DNA of 64,000 nucleotides from Magnetococcales bacterium (lineage in GTDB: Bacteria; Pseudomonadota; Magnetococcia; Magnetococcales; Magnetaquicoccaceae). The stretch is from contig PDZU01000006.1 of the NCBI GenBank assembly GCA_002753095.1, positions 1 through 64,000 on the forward strand. Reading direction: 5' to 3'. The position numbers and the translations under genes were made by a program. The notes beneath the pieces were generated by a model, which searched no databases, was not told the DNA's origin, and saw only the letters and a program-made list of their open reading frames with translations. Below are positions 27,098 through 36,970 of this stretch, piece by piece; position 1 is the first letter of the stretch; every line of letters starts with the position of its first letter.

Positions 27098-29381
27098 ACA
27101 TGGCCACCGCCCTGCCTTGGCGATACCCCCGGAACTCTCTCCCGCCAAACGGCAGTTGCTGCAAAAAATACAGTTCCAACTTGGCAAAGCAACCACCTTC
27201 TCTGAAACCCTGCCAGAGTTGGAGGAGGGGCTCTTGCAACTCCTGGAGGCACAACGCCTGACCGTCTACCAACAGAGTCGCGACGGACAGGAGTTAATCG
27301 CCCGCCATAAAACCGGCCAGGAACTACACGAAATTCGCCTGCCGCTGGGTGCCAACTCCATCGCCGGGTATGTGGCCCTCAGTGGTCGCTCCCTCAACAT
27401 TCACGACGTAGGCCAAGCAGATCAGTTGGCCCACATTCATAAAACTCTGAAATTTGACAGCAGTTTTGATCGCCGCTCCGGTTTCACCTCCCGTTCCATG
27501 CTGGCTGTACCGCTCAAACATTCCGCTCCGTTGTTGGGGGTGCTGCAGGCCATCAACAAGGTTGGAGCGGACCATTTTTCCGAGCTGGATCTGCAACTGG
27601 CCCAACTGCTGGCAGAGTTGCTGGCCAGTAAATTTCACGAAGAGTTCGAAGGCAGCGACGGCCCCTATGATCTCTTGATCAACAAGCAGTTGCTCAGTCG
27701 GGATACATTGGATGAATTGCAGAGGCGGGCTAAAAAAGAGGCGGTGACCGTCACATCGCTGCTGGTGAACGAACTGAAAATTGCCCCAGAGTGGGTAGCT
27801 GCCGCTTTGGAAAATTTCTATCAGGTACCCTTTCAGCGTTTTGACCCGGAAATTGTGCCACCAAAACGGCTGCTGCGCAAACTCAACATGTCCTATCTGC
27901 GCCGCCAGTTGTGGGTTCCTCTGGCCGGAGAAATCGACGAAGAGATTGTCATCCTGATCGACAATCCCAGCGATGTGGCACGCCAGATGGAGATTCAACG
28001 GGCTTTGCCGGCCAAGAAATATATCTTCCGGGTGGGGTTTAGCGAGGATATTCTGCAATATTTGGGTGGTGGATCCATCTCTTCCTATCTGCATGGATTG
28101 GCAGGGAAACTGGAAGAAGAAGAGGTGGAGGAGGGGGAGAGCAGCGATGAAGGGATGGAGACCGGTGAGGTTAACGAAAATGAGAATACCATCATTCAAC
28201 TGGTCAACCGTCTGATCGTCGATGCCCATCGGGCTGGGGCCTCGGATATTCATGTGGAGCCCGCCAAAGGGGCTTCGCCGTCCAAAGTGCGCTTGCGCAT
28301 TGACGGTATCTGCCGCCCGGCTTTGGAGATCCCATCCACCCATATCCGGGCCGTCTTGTCGCGGATCAAAATCATGGCCCGTATGGATATTGCCGAACGC
28401 CGCAAGCCGCAGGATGGTAAAATTGTCATTAAACTCAAGGGCACCCCCTTGGAGTTGCGCGTGGCCACCATTCCGACCATTTTTGGCGAGGGGGCGGTTT
28501 TGCGCGTGTTGGCCTCTGGCGGGGCTTTACCGTATGACAACCTGAATCTCTCCGAGCGTAATTATCGCGAGTTGGATCGTCTGTTGGCAGTACCGCAGGG
28601 CATGGTCCTGGTGGTGGGGCCGACCGGTTCTGGAAAAACCACGACACTGCATGCCGTTTTGGGCCGCATCAACACCCCGGACCGCAAAATCTGGACCGCC
28701 GAAGATCCGGTGGAGATCACCCAACCCGGCCTGCAACAGGTTCAGGTGGACCATAAAATTGGTTTTGGCTTTTCTGAGGCGTTACGGGCCTTTTTGCGCG
28801 CCGATCCAGATGTGATTCTGATCGGTGAAATGCGTGACCGGGAGACCGCGCATAGTGGTATCGAAGCCTCCTTGACCGGTCATCTGGTCTTTTCCACCCT
28901 GCATACCAATTCGGCGCCAGAGACCATTATCCGCCTGCTGGATCTGGGCCTGGATCCCATGAACTTTGCTGATGCCCTGCTGGGCGTTTTGGCGCAACGT
29001 CTGGTCCGCACCCTCTGCAGCCAGTGCAAACAGCATTACAAACCAAGCGATGCCGAATGGCGCCGCCTGGTCAGCCTGTACGGCGAAAAGCATTTTGATG
29101 CATTGGAGATCCGCCAGAGTGATACGGTGCTCTTCGCCCCAGGCGGTTGCAGCAAGTGTGGTAAAACCGGTTACAAAGGGCGTACCGGCATTCACGAACT
29201 GCTGATCGGCACGCCAGAACTAAAAAAATCCATCGCTCAACGGGGCAGGGTGGATCAAATCCGCGCCTTGGCCCAAGAGGAGGGCATGCGCACCCTGCTG
29301 CAAGACGGCATTGTCAAATTACTGAAAGGTCAGTTTGATCTGCTGCAACTGCTGCGGGTCGCCTCGGAAGAGTTGGGTTAG
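27087..29381 (+). CDS. GspE/PilB-family secretion ATPase with N-terminal GAF domain
   Basis: The 764-residue protein starts with a GAF-like sensor domain (about residues 20-190). A GspE/MshE-type N-terminal domain follows (about 200-320), then the type II/IV pilus ATPase core. The core shows the Walker [11 protein letters not shown], the Walker B region [12 protein letters not shown], an [11 protein letters not shown]is box and a four-Cys zinc site (CSQC ... CSKC). Such ATPases power pilus assembly or type II secretion from the cytoplasmic face. The GAF domain suggests ligand control. Start GTG 27087 (or 27090) overlaps pdxJ. No other pilus or secretion gene is near. Confidence 0.9.
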   Translation: MVDEHGHRPALAIPPELSPAKRQLLQKIQFQLGKATTFSETLPELEEGLLQLLEAQRLTVYQQSRDGQELIARHKTGQELHEIRLPLGANSIAGYVALSGRSLNIHDVGQADQLAHIHKTLKFDSSFDRRSGFTSRSMLAVPLKHSAPLLGVLQAINKVGADHFSELDLQLAQLLAELLASKFHEEFEGSDGPYDLLINKQLLSRDTLDELQRRAKKEAVTVTSLLVNELKIAPEWVAAALENFYQVPFQRFDPEIVPPKRLLRKLNMSYLRRQLWVPLAGEIDEEIVILIDNPSDVARQMEIQRALPAKKYIFRVGFSEDILQYLGGGSISSYLHGLAGKLEEEEVEEGESSDEGMETGEVNENENTIIQLVNRLIVDAHRAGASDIHVEPAKGASPSKVRLRIDGICRPALEIPSTHIRAVLSRIKIMARMDIAERRKPQDGKIVIKLKGTPLELRVATIPTIFGEGAVLRVLASGGALPYDNLNLSERNYRELDRLLAVPQGMVLVVGPTGSGKTTTLHAVLGRINTPDRKIWTAEDPVEITQPGLQQVQVDHKIGFGFSEALRAFLRADPDVILIGEMRDRETAHSGIEASLTGHLVFSTLHTNSAPETIIRLLDLGLDPMNFADALLGVLAQRLVRTLCSQCKQHYKPSDAEWRRLVSLYGEKHFDALEIRQSDTVLFAPGGCSKCGKTGYKGRTGIHELLIGTPELKKSIAQRGRVDQIRALAQEEGMRTLLQDGIVKLLKGQFDLLQLLRVASEELG

Positions 29382-29433
29382 GCGATGCTCTCACCGCATG
29401 CACCGGTGGGAGGAGGGCGGTAATGGCAACGGT

Positions 29434-31137
29434 TTAGGGGGTATAGCCGGGAATTTTGTTTTCGTCCACATCATCAATTTGAGTGGGGTTCAGATATTTT
29501 TCAGCATACTGCAGATAGATTTTTTCCCGAATGAATACATCAAACAGGTCGGGATCAATGTGTTGATCTTTTTTCATGAAACCGAGAATTTTTAGCGAAG
29601 CAGAAAGGGATTTGGCCGGTTTATAGGGGCGATCGCTGGCTGTCAAGGCTTCAAACACGTCCGCCACCGCCATGATCCGAGCCGGAATAGACATTTCATC
29701 CCGCATCAAACCATCGGGATAACCGGTCCCGTTCATGGTTTCATGATGGCTGCCGGCAATCTCCGGTACACGGCGCAAACTTCTCGGAAAAGGCAATTTG
29801 GTAAGCATTTTCTTGGTCACGGTGACATGGTTGTTGATCACCTGACGCTCTTCCTTGGTAAGGGTGCCCTTGCGGATGCTCAGATTGTAGACTTCGTTCT
29901 CCGAGAGGAATGGCTCTTCTGCACCTTCTGGAGTCACCCAACGATATTCAGCGATTTTTTTGATACGCTCCAAGGATTCATCGGACATGTATTCACCGCC
30001 CACGTTGCACTCTTTAATAAAGAGACGATCCGCCTCCAGTTGCGCCACACGTACCTGGTAAGCCGCCTCCAGTTGTGCCAACTTTTCCTGGTGCTCAGCA
30101 AACCAAAGCGGGGCGGAGAGTACCGCACTCTGCGTCTGGGCGAGGAGGGCGAAACGCTCCTTCAGATAGGCGATCTCCATATCCCGTTTCAGAACCTCAA
30201 AACGGGTCATGACTGTATGCACACGGTCGTAGATGGTCTCCAACTTGGTGGATTTGTCCACCACATACTCTGGCGTAACGACCTTGCCGCAGTCGTGCAT
30301 CCAGGCGGCAATGCGAATTTCGTACATCTCATCTTCGCTGGGATTAAAATCTTTTAAATCACCCAACTCGGACTCTTTTGCAGCACGGGCGATCATTTCG
30401 GACAAAATCGGCACCCGGTAGCCATGACCACCCGTATACGGGGATTTTTCGTCGATGGCGGTGGCAATGGTCTGGATGAAAGCCTCAAAAAGCTTTTTCA
30501 GGTCACTGATCAGACGCTGGTTGGTGAGGGCGATGGCTGCCTGCGAAGCCAAAGATTCGGCCAACTGCTGGTCCTCAGCACTGAAAGGCTTAATTTCATT
30601 GGTTTCTGGATCTTTGGCGTTGATCAATTGCAACACGCCGATCAGTTCATTTTCATGATTTTTCAGCGGCACGACCAAAAACGACTTGGAACGATATTTC
30701 ATGGCGGCATCAAAAGCACGCATGCCAGAAAAATCAAAGCCTTCCGCCTCGTAGGCATCGGGAATATTGACGGTTTGTTCCTTCAGAGCCGTATAGGCCG
30801 CCACCATGGCCAAATTGGGCTGTCCGTTGCGATACAGGGGGAGTTCCGGCAGCTTGATGGCAACCCCGGTGGTGCCACCCTGGGCAATGTTGAGCGAATC
30901 CGTGCGCAAAATCTGAAATTTCAGGGTTTGATTTTCGGTCAGCGTGTAGAGGGTGCCCGCGTCGGAATTGGTCAGCGCCTTGGCGCCCAACAGAATGGTT
31001 TCCAACAACAAATCCGCGTTGCGCACGACAGAAAGGGCAACACCAATCTCATTGAGACGGTTGATCCGTTCCAACAAGTGACTCAGACGGGAACGTAACT
31101 GGTCAACGGTGTCATTGGTATCGGTTGTGATTTCCAT
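29434..31137 (-). CDS. GAF and HD-GYP domain protein, putative cyclic-di-GMP phosphodiesterase
   Basis: The 567-residue cytoplasmic protein has a GAF domain (about 25-210) and an HD-GYP domain. The metal-binding HD is in AAWMHDCGK (near residue 280), and the GYP signature is in SHHETMNGTGYPDGL (near residue 465). HD-GYP enzymes hydrolyse cyclic di-GMP. The HD and HHE motifs are about 185 residues apart, well over twice the usual spacing. A charged helical insertion (about 300-420, e.g. AAYQVRVAQLEADRLFIKE) accounts for it. Start ATG 31137. It is divergent from metG, with the dif-like sites between. Confidence 0.9.
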   Translation of the reverse strand: MEITTDTNDTVDQLRSRLSHLLERINRLNEIGVALSVVRNADLLLETILLGAKALTNSDAGTLYTLTENQTLKFQILRTDSLNIAQGGTTGVAIKLPELPLYRNGQPNLAMVAAYTALKEQTVNIPDAYEAEGFDFSGMRAFDAAMKYRSKSFLVVPLKNHENELIGVLQLINAKDPETNEIKPFSAEDQQLAESLASQAAIALTNQRLISDLKKLFEAFIQTIATAIDEKSPYTGGHGYRVPILSEMIARAAKESELGDLKDFNPSEDEMYEIRIAAWMHDCGKVVTPEYVVDKSTKLETIYDRVHTVMTRFEVLKRDMEIAYLKERFALLAQTQSAVLSAPLWFAEHQEKLAQLEAAYQVRVAQLEADRLFIKECNVGGEYMSDESLERIKKIAEYRWVTPEGAEEPFLSENEVYNLSIRKGTLTKEERQVINNHVTVTKKMLTKLPFPRSLRRVPEIAGSHHETMNGTGYPDGLMRDEMSIPARIMAVADVFEALTASDRPYKPAKSLSASLKILGFMKKDQHIDPDLFDVFIREKIYLQYAEKYLNPTQIDDVDENKIPGYTP

Positions 31138-31261
31138 TTCACGGCCATGGCAAACGGTTGAAAGAAGTCAACCTCCCTGTCAGCGTTGCATCTTATGCCT
31201 GACGGTTAACGTCTGTCAATGATTGGTAGATAGTTTGCTATATGGGTTCACAGTATGATAA

Positions 31262-31289
31262 ATTTAACATAATACATCTTATGCGCCGC
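31262..31289 (-). other. dif-like XerC/XerD site 1
   Basis: Read on the minus strand, the 28 bases consist of an 11-base XerC-type arm GCGGCGCATAA, a 6-base centre GATGTA and an 11-base XerD-type arm TTATGTTAAAT. Against E. coli dif, recalled from memory, 23 of 28 positions agree, with a perfect XerD arm and nine of eleven in the XerC arm. This may be the chromosome dimer-resolution site. A second copy lies 31 bases away in the opposite orientation. Confidence 0.65.
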
Positions 31290-31320
31290 ATCCGGGAATC
31301 TCCGTGCTGGTTGTGTGGTT

Positions 31321-31348
31321 TTGTCGTATAAGATGTATTATGTTAAAT
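31321..31348 (+). other. dif-like XerC/XerD site 2 (inverted relative to site 1)
   Basis: On the plus strand the arm TTGTCGTATAA is followed by the centre GATGTA and then TTATGTTAAAT. The XerD arm and the centre are identical to site 1; the outer part of the XerC arm differs. About 20 of 28 positions agree with E. coli dif. An inverted pair with identical centres would give inversion, not deletion, of the 31 bases between, and could also form a long hairpin. Confidence 0.6.
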
Positions 31349-31512
31349 TCGATTCAGCGATTTACAACGCCACGTGGTTCTCCAGACAAAAAATGGATTT
31401 CCGAGGGAGAAATGAATTGCCGAATCTTGCCGAATTGGATTTAGGCGCATAAAATCCGGGTCAGGTTGTTGTCTGTTCTGGAGTCTGTTGCAAATCAAGG
31501 AATCTTCTACCC

Positions 31513-33588
31513 ATGACCCGCCAAATTCTGGTCACCAGCGCTTTGCCATATGCCAACGGTGCCATCCACCTGGGACACCTGGTGGAATACATTCAAACGG
31601 ACATCTGGGCCCGTTTTCACCGCGCCCGGGGGCATGAATGTCTTTACGTCTGTGCGGATGATACACATGGCACCCCCATCATGATTCGGGCACGTAACGA
31701 AGGCATCAGCCCAGAGGAGCTTGTGGCCCGCATGCACGGCGAACATGTGGCTGATTTTCGTGACTTTATGATCGGTTTCGACAACTATCACACGACCCAC
31801 TCCGAAGAAAACCGCTACTTTGCTGAGCTGATCTACCAGAATTTGCTGCAAGGCGGACATATCGCCGTAGAAACGGTCCATCAGGCTTACTGCAACCGGG
31901 ATGCCATGTTTTTGCCGGACCGCTTCATTCGTGGCGCCTGTCCCAAATGCGGTGCAGTGGACCAGTATGGCGACTCGTGCGAACACTGTTCGGCCACCTA
32001 CTCCCCCTTGGAATTGCGTGAACCTTTTTGTGCGCTGTGTGGCGAGCCCCCTGTCTCACGGGCTTCGGAGCATCTTTTTTTCCAATTGTCCCACTATGAG
32101 ACCTTTCTGCGGGAGTGGACCCGATCTGGTGCCCTGCAGGTAGAGATGGCCAACAAGCTGGATGAATGGTTTGCCAGCGGATTAAAAAATTGGGACATTT
32201 CACGAGATGGCCCCTATTTTGGTTTTGCCATTCCCGGTCAAACCGATAAATATTTCTACGTTTGGCTTGATGCCCCCATCGGCTATATGGCTTCCACACT
32301 GCACTATTGCCAACGCACGGGACGCTCCTTCGATACGTTTTGGCATCCAGACAGCACCGCAGAGGTCTATCATTTTATTGGCAAGGATATTCTCTATTTC
32401 CATACCTTGTTTTGGCCTGCGATGCTGAAGGGGGGTGGTTTCCGCACCCCGACTGCCGTGTTTGCGCATGGTTTTCTCACGGTCAATGGACAAAAAATGT
32501 CCAAGTCCCGTGGTACGTTCATCAACGCCCGGACCTATCTGGACCATCTTGACCCGGAATATCTCCGCTACTACTATGCCTGCAAGCTCAGTAACCGGGT
32601 TGATGATCTGGACTTGAACCTGGACGATTTTGTGCAGCGGGTCAATGCCGACATGGTTGGCAAAGTGGTCAATTTGGCCTCCCGCACTGCCGGTTTTGTC
32701 CATAAATTTTTTGCTGGTCGTCTTGCCGAGCGCTATCCAGAAGATGGCGGTCTATTTGCGACTTTTGTACAGGCTGGCGAAGAGATTGCGCACTATTACG
32801 AGGGTCGGGAGTATGCCAAGGCCATGCGCACCATCATGGCCCTGGCCGATCAGGCCAACCGATACATCGAAGAGCAAGCCCCCTGGAATTTGGCCAAACA
32901 GGGCGAAATGGCTGCCTTGCACGCTGTTTGTTCCGTGGCACTCAATTTGTTTCGCATCCTGATGACCTATTTGGCTCCGGTACTGCCCGGCATGGCGGAA
33001 AAAACCCGGTCTCTGCTTGACCTGCCCGGTCTGCAATGGGCCAGTTGTCAGACGCCTCTTTGTGGCACGACCATCCAACCCTTCAGCCACCTGATGGCCC
33101 GTATTGATCCCAAACGCATCGAGGCTCTGTTGGCTGCTGCTCGCCCACAGGAGAGCACGCAGGTTGCTGCGCAAGACCCCCCTGCAGCCAACAGCCCAGA
33201 GGAGCGTGTTGCGCTCCCCTCCTCCTCTGCACCTGTGGCAGCCACACCCACCATCGCTATCGATCAGTTTGCCCAAATTGACCTGCGTGTGGCCCGAATC
33301 GTTCAGGCTGAACAGGTGACTGGGGCCGACAAGTTGCTCAAGTTGACCCTGGATGTTGGTGTGCTGGGTACCCGTACCGTCTTTGCAGGAATCCGTGCCG
33401 CCTATCAACCGCAGGCATTGCTGGGCCGTCTGACGGTCGTCGTGGCCAATCTGGCCCCACGAAAAATGAAATTTGGTCTTTCAGAAGGGATGGTGTTGGC
33501 TGCCAGCCATACCGATTCCACCGATAAAAGTGCTCTGTTTTTGCTCTCCCCCGATGCGGGGGCCGAGCCCGGCATGCGTATTCAGTAA
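31513..33588 (+). CDS. metG: Methionyl-tRNA synthetase
   Basis: The 691-residue class I synthetase charges tRNA-Met. The HIGH-type motif is HLGH in [11 protein letters not shown]. The zinc-binding insert has Cys pairs CPKC and CEHC, plus CALC. The KMSKS motif is in [12 protein letters not shown]. The C-terminal 110 residues form the EMAP/Trbp-like tRNA-binding domain ([15 protein letters not shown]) found in dimeric MetG. Length is typical for this long form. Start ATG 31513 with AAGGA 12 bases upstream. It lies 29 bases before the multi-receiver regulator, and the two may be cotranscribed. Confidence 0.97.
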   Translation: MTRQILVTSALPYANGAIHLGHLVEYIQTDIWARFHRARGHECLYVCADDTHGTPIMIRARNEGISPEELVARMHGEHVADFRDFMIGFDNYHTTHSEENRYFAELIYQNLLQGGHIAVETVHQAYCNRDAMFLPDRFIRGACPKCGAVDQYGDSCEHCSATYSPLELREPFCALCGEPPVSRASEHLFFQLSHYETFLREWTRSGALQVEMANKLDEWFASGLKNWDISRDGPYFGFAIPGQTDKYFYVWLDAPIGYMASTLHYCQRTGRSFDTFWHPDSTAEVYHFIGKDILYFHTLFWPAMLKGGGFRTPTAVFAHGFLTVNGQKMSKSRGTFINARTYLDHLDPEYLRYYYACKLSNRVDDLDLNLDDFVQRVNADMVGKVVNLASRTAGFVHKFFAGRLAERYPEDGGLFATFVQAGEEIAHYYEGREYAKAMRTIMALADQANRYIEEQAPWNLAKQGEMAALHAVCSVALNLFRILMTYLAPVLPGMAEKTRSLLDLPGLQWASCQTPLCGTTIQPFSHLMARIDPKRIEALLAAARPQESTQVAAQDPPAANSPEERVALPSSSAPVAATPTIAIDQFAQIDLRVARIVQAEQVTGADKLLKLTLDVGVLGTRTVFAGIRAAYQPQALLGRLTVVVANLAPRKMKFGLSEGMVLAASHTDSTDKSALFLLSPDAGAEPGMRIQ

Positions 33589-33617
33589 CCTTGCTCTTTC
33601 CCATATAAAGGACGACC

Positions 33618-35408
33618 ATGGCAGCTCAATCGAAAATTATCCTGCTGACCGATTCCGTCATCATTGACCGGATGATCATCAGCGGTCTCGACAAGGAGAC
33701 GTGTGACATTCTGGCTGTGTATACCAAGGATGCCGATTTCTTCGATCGTATTGTCGAGTTTGAGCCGGATTTGGTCTTCATCAAGGCGGAACTGAGCAAC
33801 TCTCTGGGTGTAGAGATGTGTGACCGCCTGCGCAATAACGCGGTCACCAAGCAGGTCAAGATTGTTTTTCTCTCATCCAACCCCAATATGCGGGAGCAGG
33901 CTCTGCACCGTAAGGTCAACCGTTTCCTGTCGTTGCCATTTACCCCGCAGGATGTCAAGTTGGCCGTTGAGATGGTCCTGACGCGCAAGCCGATTGTCCT
34001 TTATACCGATGACAGCGATATGATGCACCACGTGGTGGTACCTGCCCTCAAAGAGGAAGGCTATGAGGTCTGGGAAGCCTGGGATGGGCGCGAGGCGGTG
34101 GAACTGTTGGACAATGTGGATGGCAAAGTCGATCTGATCCTTTCGGATGTGGAGATGCCCACCATGACTGGGCACCAGCTATGCCGCAATGTCCGTTCTT
34201 CCTTTCCTTATGACATTCCGTTCATTCTGCTCACCTCTCTCGATACCGAAGAGGCGGTGATGCAGGGCTTTGAGGCTGGGGCCGATGACTATCTTCTGAA
34301 ACCGGTGGTGATGCCGGAGTTGCTGGCACGTGTCGGTCGCTGGTTGAGTGATCGCAGTCGTGGTGCACAGCGGGTGGTGCGACCGGAACGCATCCTGGTG
34401 GTAGAGGATGCCCAATCCATTCGTACCATGAGCGTTAAAGCACTGACAACACAAGGGTTTCAGGTTGATGAAGCCGAGGACGGCATGGCTGCGCTGCCCA
34501 TGTTGAAGCAGCATGAGTATGACTTGTTGGTCACCGACTTTGAAATGCCGCGCATGGATGGTTTGGAGTTGTGTCAAAAGCTGCGGCAGGGCGAGGCTGG
34601 GCGTGCTGATTTGCCGATTGTCTTTGCCACCAGCCGCACGTCCAAAACCGATACCGTGAAGATGCGTTCCATCGGTGTACAGGCGGTGATTGCCAAACCG
34701 TTTGGCCCGGATCGTGTGGCTGCTGAAGTGGAGCGTGTTTTGGCCGAAGTCTCCATGCAACGCCATCGCCAGATGATTCAGCATTTTTTCCCGGAACAGC
34801 TCTTGGCCTCCACGGCGGGCCAGCAACTGATGGGCACTGCCGGGCACAATCCCGACTTTGCCGATGACCAGTCGCGCACGGTCATGGCGATTCGTCTGGT
34901 TAATTTTGTCACTTTGGCCAAAAACATGAAGTCTCTGGAGCTGGTGAAACAGATCAATCAGTATCTGGCTACCGTAGAGTTGGTGCTGGAGAATTATGAT
35001 CTGCCGGTGGAGCAGGTGCTGGGTGATCGTCTTTTTGTTTCGTTGAGCGGTCTGGAGGCAGGAACCCAGCGGGCTGTGCAGGTGGGAGCCAGCGTACTGG
35101 AAGCTGTGGAAAAATTGAACAAACAAGCCGGTTACATGCTGAAAGTTGGTATTGGCCTGCATGTGGGACATGTGATCGTTGGAAACGTGGGCCTCAGAGG
35201 CATGGGCCGTCAATTGAGTTTGTTGGGAGAAGGGATGCAGGTGGCGCGGGCTGTTTGCAACGCCGCCTCGGACAGCGGTCTTTTTCTCTCTGCGGCGGCT
35301 CTGAAACAGATTCAAGGTGCTGAGGCCAAAGAGATTGGCCCGGTGTTGATTCAGGAGCGTAGCGATTCAGTGGTCGTCTCCCGGATCAGCAAATTTCCGG
35401 AGTATTGA
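33618..35408 (+). CDS. Three-receiver response regulator with degenerate nucleotide-cyclase-like domain
   Basis: The 596-residue cytoplasmic protein has three receiver domains in tandem. The first (about 5-120) lacks the normal phospho-acceptor context. The second (about 125-245) has LILSDVEMPTMTG and a KPV lysine. The third (about 255-375) has ILVVEDA, LLVTDFEMPRMDG and KPFG. The C-terminal part (about 415-590) resembles a class III adenylate/guanylate cyclase: GDRLFVSLSG and VGIGLHVGHVIVGNVG. The first metal-binding Asp, normally before the FT-like segment, is missing (AIRLVNFVTLAK). Catalysis is therefore doubtful and it may act as a binding or dimerisation module. AGGA precedes ATG 33618. 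Confidence 0.85.
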   Translation: MAAQSKIILLTDSVIIDRMIISGLDKETCDILAVYTKDADFFDRIVEFEPDLVFIKAELSNSLGVEMCDRLRNNAVTKQVKIVFLSSNPNMREQALHRKVNRFLSLPFTPQDVKLAVEMVLTRKPIVLYTDDSDMMHHVVVPALKEEGYEVWEAWDGREAVELLDNVDGKVDLILSDVEMPTMTGHQLCRNVRSSFPYDIPFILLTSLDTEEAVMQGFEAGADDYLLKPVVMPELLARVGRWLSDRSRGAQRVVRPERILVVEDAQSIRTMSVKALTTQGFQVDEAEDGMAALPMLKQHEYDLLVTDFEMPRMDGLELCQKLRQGEAGRADLPIVFATSRTSKTDTVKMRSIGVQAVIAKPFGPDRVAAEVERVLAEVSMQRHRQMIQHFFPEQLLASTAGQQLMGTAGHNPDFADDQSRTVMAIRLVNFVTLAKNMKSLELVKQINQYLATVELVLENYDLPVEQVLGDRLFVSLSGLEAGTQRAVQVGASVLEAVEKLNKQAGYMLKVGIGLHVGHVIVGNVGLRGMGRQLSLLGEGMQVARAVCNAASDSGLFLSAAALKQIQGAEAKEIGPVLIQERSDSVVVSRISKFPEY

Positions 35409-35720
35409 TCCCCGGCCTACCCTACCCCGCTCCATCCCGCCTTACCCAACCCCGCCCATCCCCTAAAGTTTCATGGGGTCAAGGGGAGATTATCTCCCCT
35501 TGCGGGTGCAGGGCAGAGCCCTGCTGCAATGGCGCGCTTTTACCGAAGCAGATTTGGCGCAGCCAAATCTGTACCGCGCGCCCAAATTTGTGCCCCGCAG
35601 GGGCACGCCTTGGGAGGGCGGCAGCCCGACATGCACCTTGTCGTTTCGATAAGTGCGATGGAAGGGATTCACATACAGGCTCCCTCTTCTCCCCCCCTCC
35701 TCTTCGGATCATAACCGGCC
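35409..35720. other. Intergenic region, 312 bases, C-rich tract then palindromes
   Basis: The first 55 bases are a C-rich run with repeated CCTACCC/CCCGCC-like words. Four palindromes follow (see 35481-35606). No gene is supported; short frames here are by-products of the palindromes. Confidence 0.6.
35481..35606. repeat. Cluster of four palindromes, likely an intergenic mosaic repeat
   Basis: Four near-perfect stem-loops lie in succession: 35481-35501 (AAGGGGAGAT against ATCTCCCCTT), 35508-35524 (GCAGGGC/GCCCTGC, loop AGA), 35549-35571 (CAGATTTGG/CCAAATCTG) and 35590-35606 (GTGCCCC/GGGGCAC, loop GCA). The array looks like the mosaic palindromic repeats dispersed between genes in alphaproteobacteria. 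The first hairpins could also end transcription of the regulator gene, although no T-run follows. Confidence 0.6.
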
Positions 35721-36572
35721 ATGGCGCATCCATTTCTTTCCCCGGAACAGGCAACCGTTTTAATCACTGGTTGTTCGTCGGGCATTGGTCGCTGTGTTGC
35801 GGAGCAACTGCGTGCCAGGGGTTACCGGGTATTTGCCACGGCCCGCCGTGCGGAGGATGTGCAGCAACTGCAACTGAGTGGATTTAACGCCTATCGTCTG
35901 GATTTGACGGATGAGCGTTCTATGGACGAAGCCGTACACTGGGTGTTGCAACAAACCGATGGCCAACTCTATGCCCTGTTCAACAATGGAGCCTATGGTT
36001 TACCGGGGGCTGTAGAAGATATCACGCTGCAGGCGTTGCGGGCGCAATTTGAGACCAACGTGTTTGGTACCCATGCACTCACGTGTCGCGTTTTGCCGAT
36101 CATGCGTCGTCAGGGCTATGGCCGCATTATCCAGAACAGTTCCATCCTGGGCTTTGTGGCGTTGAAATATCGAGGTGCCTACAATGCCAGTAAATATGCC
36201 CTGGAGGGGTTAAGCGACACCCTGCGTCTGGAGTTGCTGGGCAGTGACATACACGTCTGTTTGATTGAACCCGGCCCGGTGATCAGCCGTTTTCGCGAGA
36301 ACGCGGCGCAGGCTTTTGAGCGTTGGGTGGCTGAGGTACCAAGCCGGCATCAAGAGGCTTATCAGCGTTTACAATCTACCCGCCGTTCCGGCAAACCCAC
36401 CGCATTTTCGGTCCCCCCGGAAGCGGTTTGTCGGCGGGTGGTACACGCCTTGGAGAGTCGTCGCCCCCGCATTCGCTATCCGGTCACTTTTCCCACCTAT
36501 CTGTTTGCCTTTTTGAAGCGTATTTTGCCGACCCGTATCATGGATCGATTTTTATCCTCTAAGTTGATGTAA
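35721..36572 (+). CDS. Short-chain dehydrogenase/reductase
   Basis: The 283-residue classical SDR has the cofactor motif TGCSSGIG at residues 16-23, FNNGAYG (NNAG-like), a catalytic Ser in NSSILGFVAL, and YNASK (Tyr/Lys). Arg-rich positions after the second strand (TARRAED) suggest NADP. The C-terminal extension after the catalytic domain resembles SDRs that act on retinol, steroids or fatty acyl chains, but the substrate is unknown. Start ATG 35721. It is the last gene of normal composition before the A+T-rich TPS locus. Confidence 0.88.
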   Translation: MAHPFLSPEQATVLITGCSSGIGRCVAEQLRARGYRVFATARRAEDVQQLQLSGFNAYRLDLTDERSMDEAVHWVLQQTDGQLYALFNNGAYGLPGAVEDITLQALRAQFETNVFGTHALTCRVLPIMRRQGYGRIIQNSSILGFVALKYRGAYNASKYALEGLSDTLRLELLGSDIHVCLIEPGPVISRFRENAAQAFERWVAEVPSRHQEAYQRLQSTRRSGKPTAFSVPPEAVCRRVVHALESRRPRIRYPVTFPTYLFAFLKRILPTRIMDRFLSSKLM

Positions 36573-36970
36573 TCCTGACTATTTTCTGAGATGAACTTGA
36601 TGATAATTACAATGCATAGCATGTTTCCCCTTGACATTTGATTTTACAATGTCTATTAATCCTAACCTTGTTGCTGGAATGGTGTGCAAGTTGACAACAG
36701 AGATCCTGTGTGTGTCCGCAGTGTATAACTAGATGCTAAGGGTGGGTTTTCGTGTACAAGAAACTTGAGATGTTTTGTCTTGTTATGAGGAGACTGAGTT
36801 CACCTGCCATAGAGATGGCATGTCCTGCGGCGGTCTTTGGTCGGGATGGCAAAGCTGGATTTGTGGATCAACGGGTTGTGCATCCGGGCATAGAATATAA
36901 CTTTCAACAGATGTATGAATCTGGATGGCAAACAATTCAATAATGTAAGTCATAAATTCAGGAGAGTGTT
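36573..36970. other. Intergenic region upstream of TPS locus 1, 398 bases
   Basis: This A+T-rich region lies at the left edge of the island. It contains one good promoter-like pair (36631-36659). A 63-codon GTG frame (36752-36943) has no support. Confidence 0.5.
36631..36659 (+). promoter_or_regulatory. Sigma-70-like promoter for TPS locus 1
   Basis: TTGACA at 36631-36636 is a perfect -35 box. After 17 bases comes TATTAA at 36654-36659. It points into the RNase T2-like gene, about 310 bases upstream, which would give a long leader. Confidence 0.5.

Larger units (their letters stand above)
31138..31512. other. Intergenic region between HD-GYP gene and metG, with two dif-like sites
   Basis: These 375 bases separate divergent genes and must hold both promoters. 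The main visible structure is a 22-base perfect inverted repeat, 31261-31282 and 31328-31349, which corresponds to two dif-like sites facing each other. No gene is seen. Confidence 0.7.

Noticed and set aside
31261..31349. Reading the inverted repeat as a rho-independent terminator
   Set aside because: The flanking genes diverge, there is no T-run and the arms match dif much better.
36752..36943. 63-codon GTG frame upstream of TPS locus 1
   Set aside because: No ribosome site, signal or homology; it lies in the probable leader.
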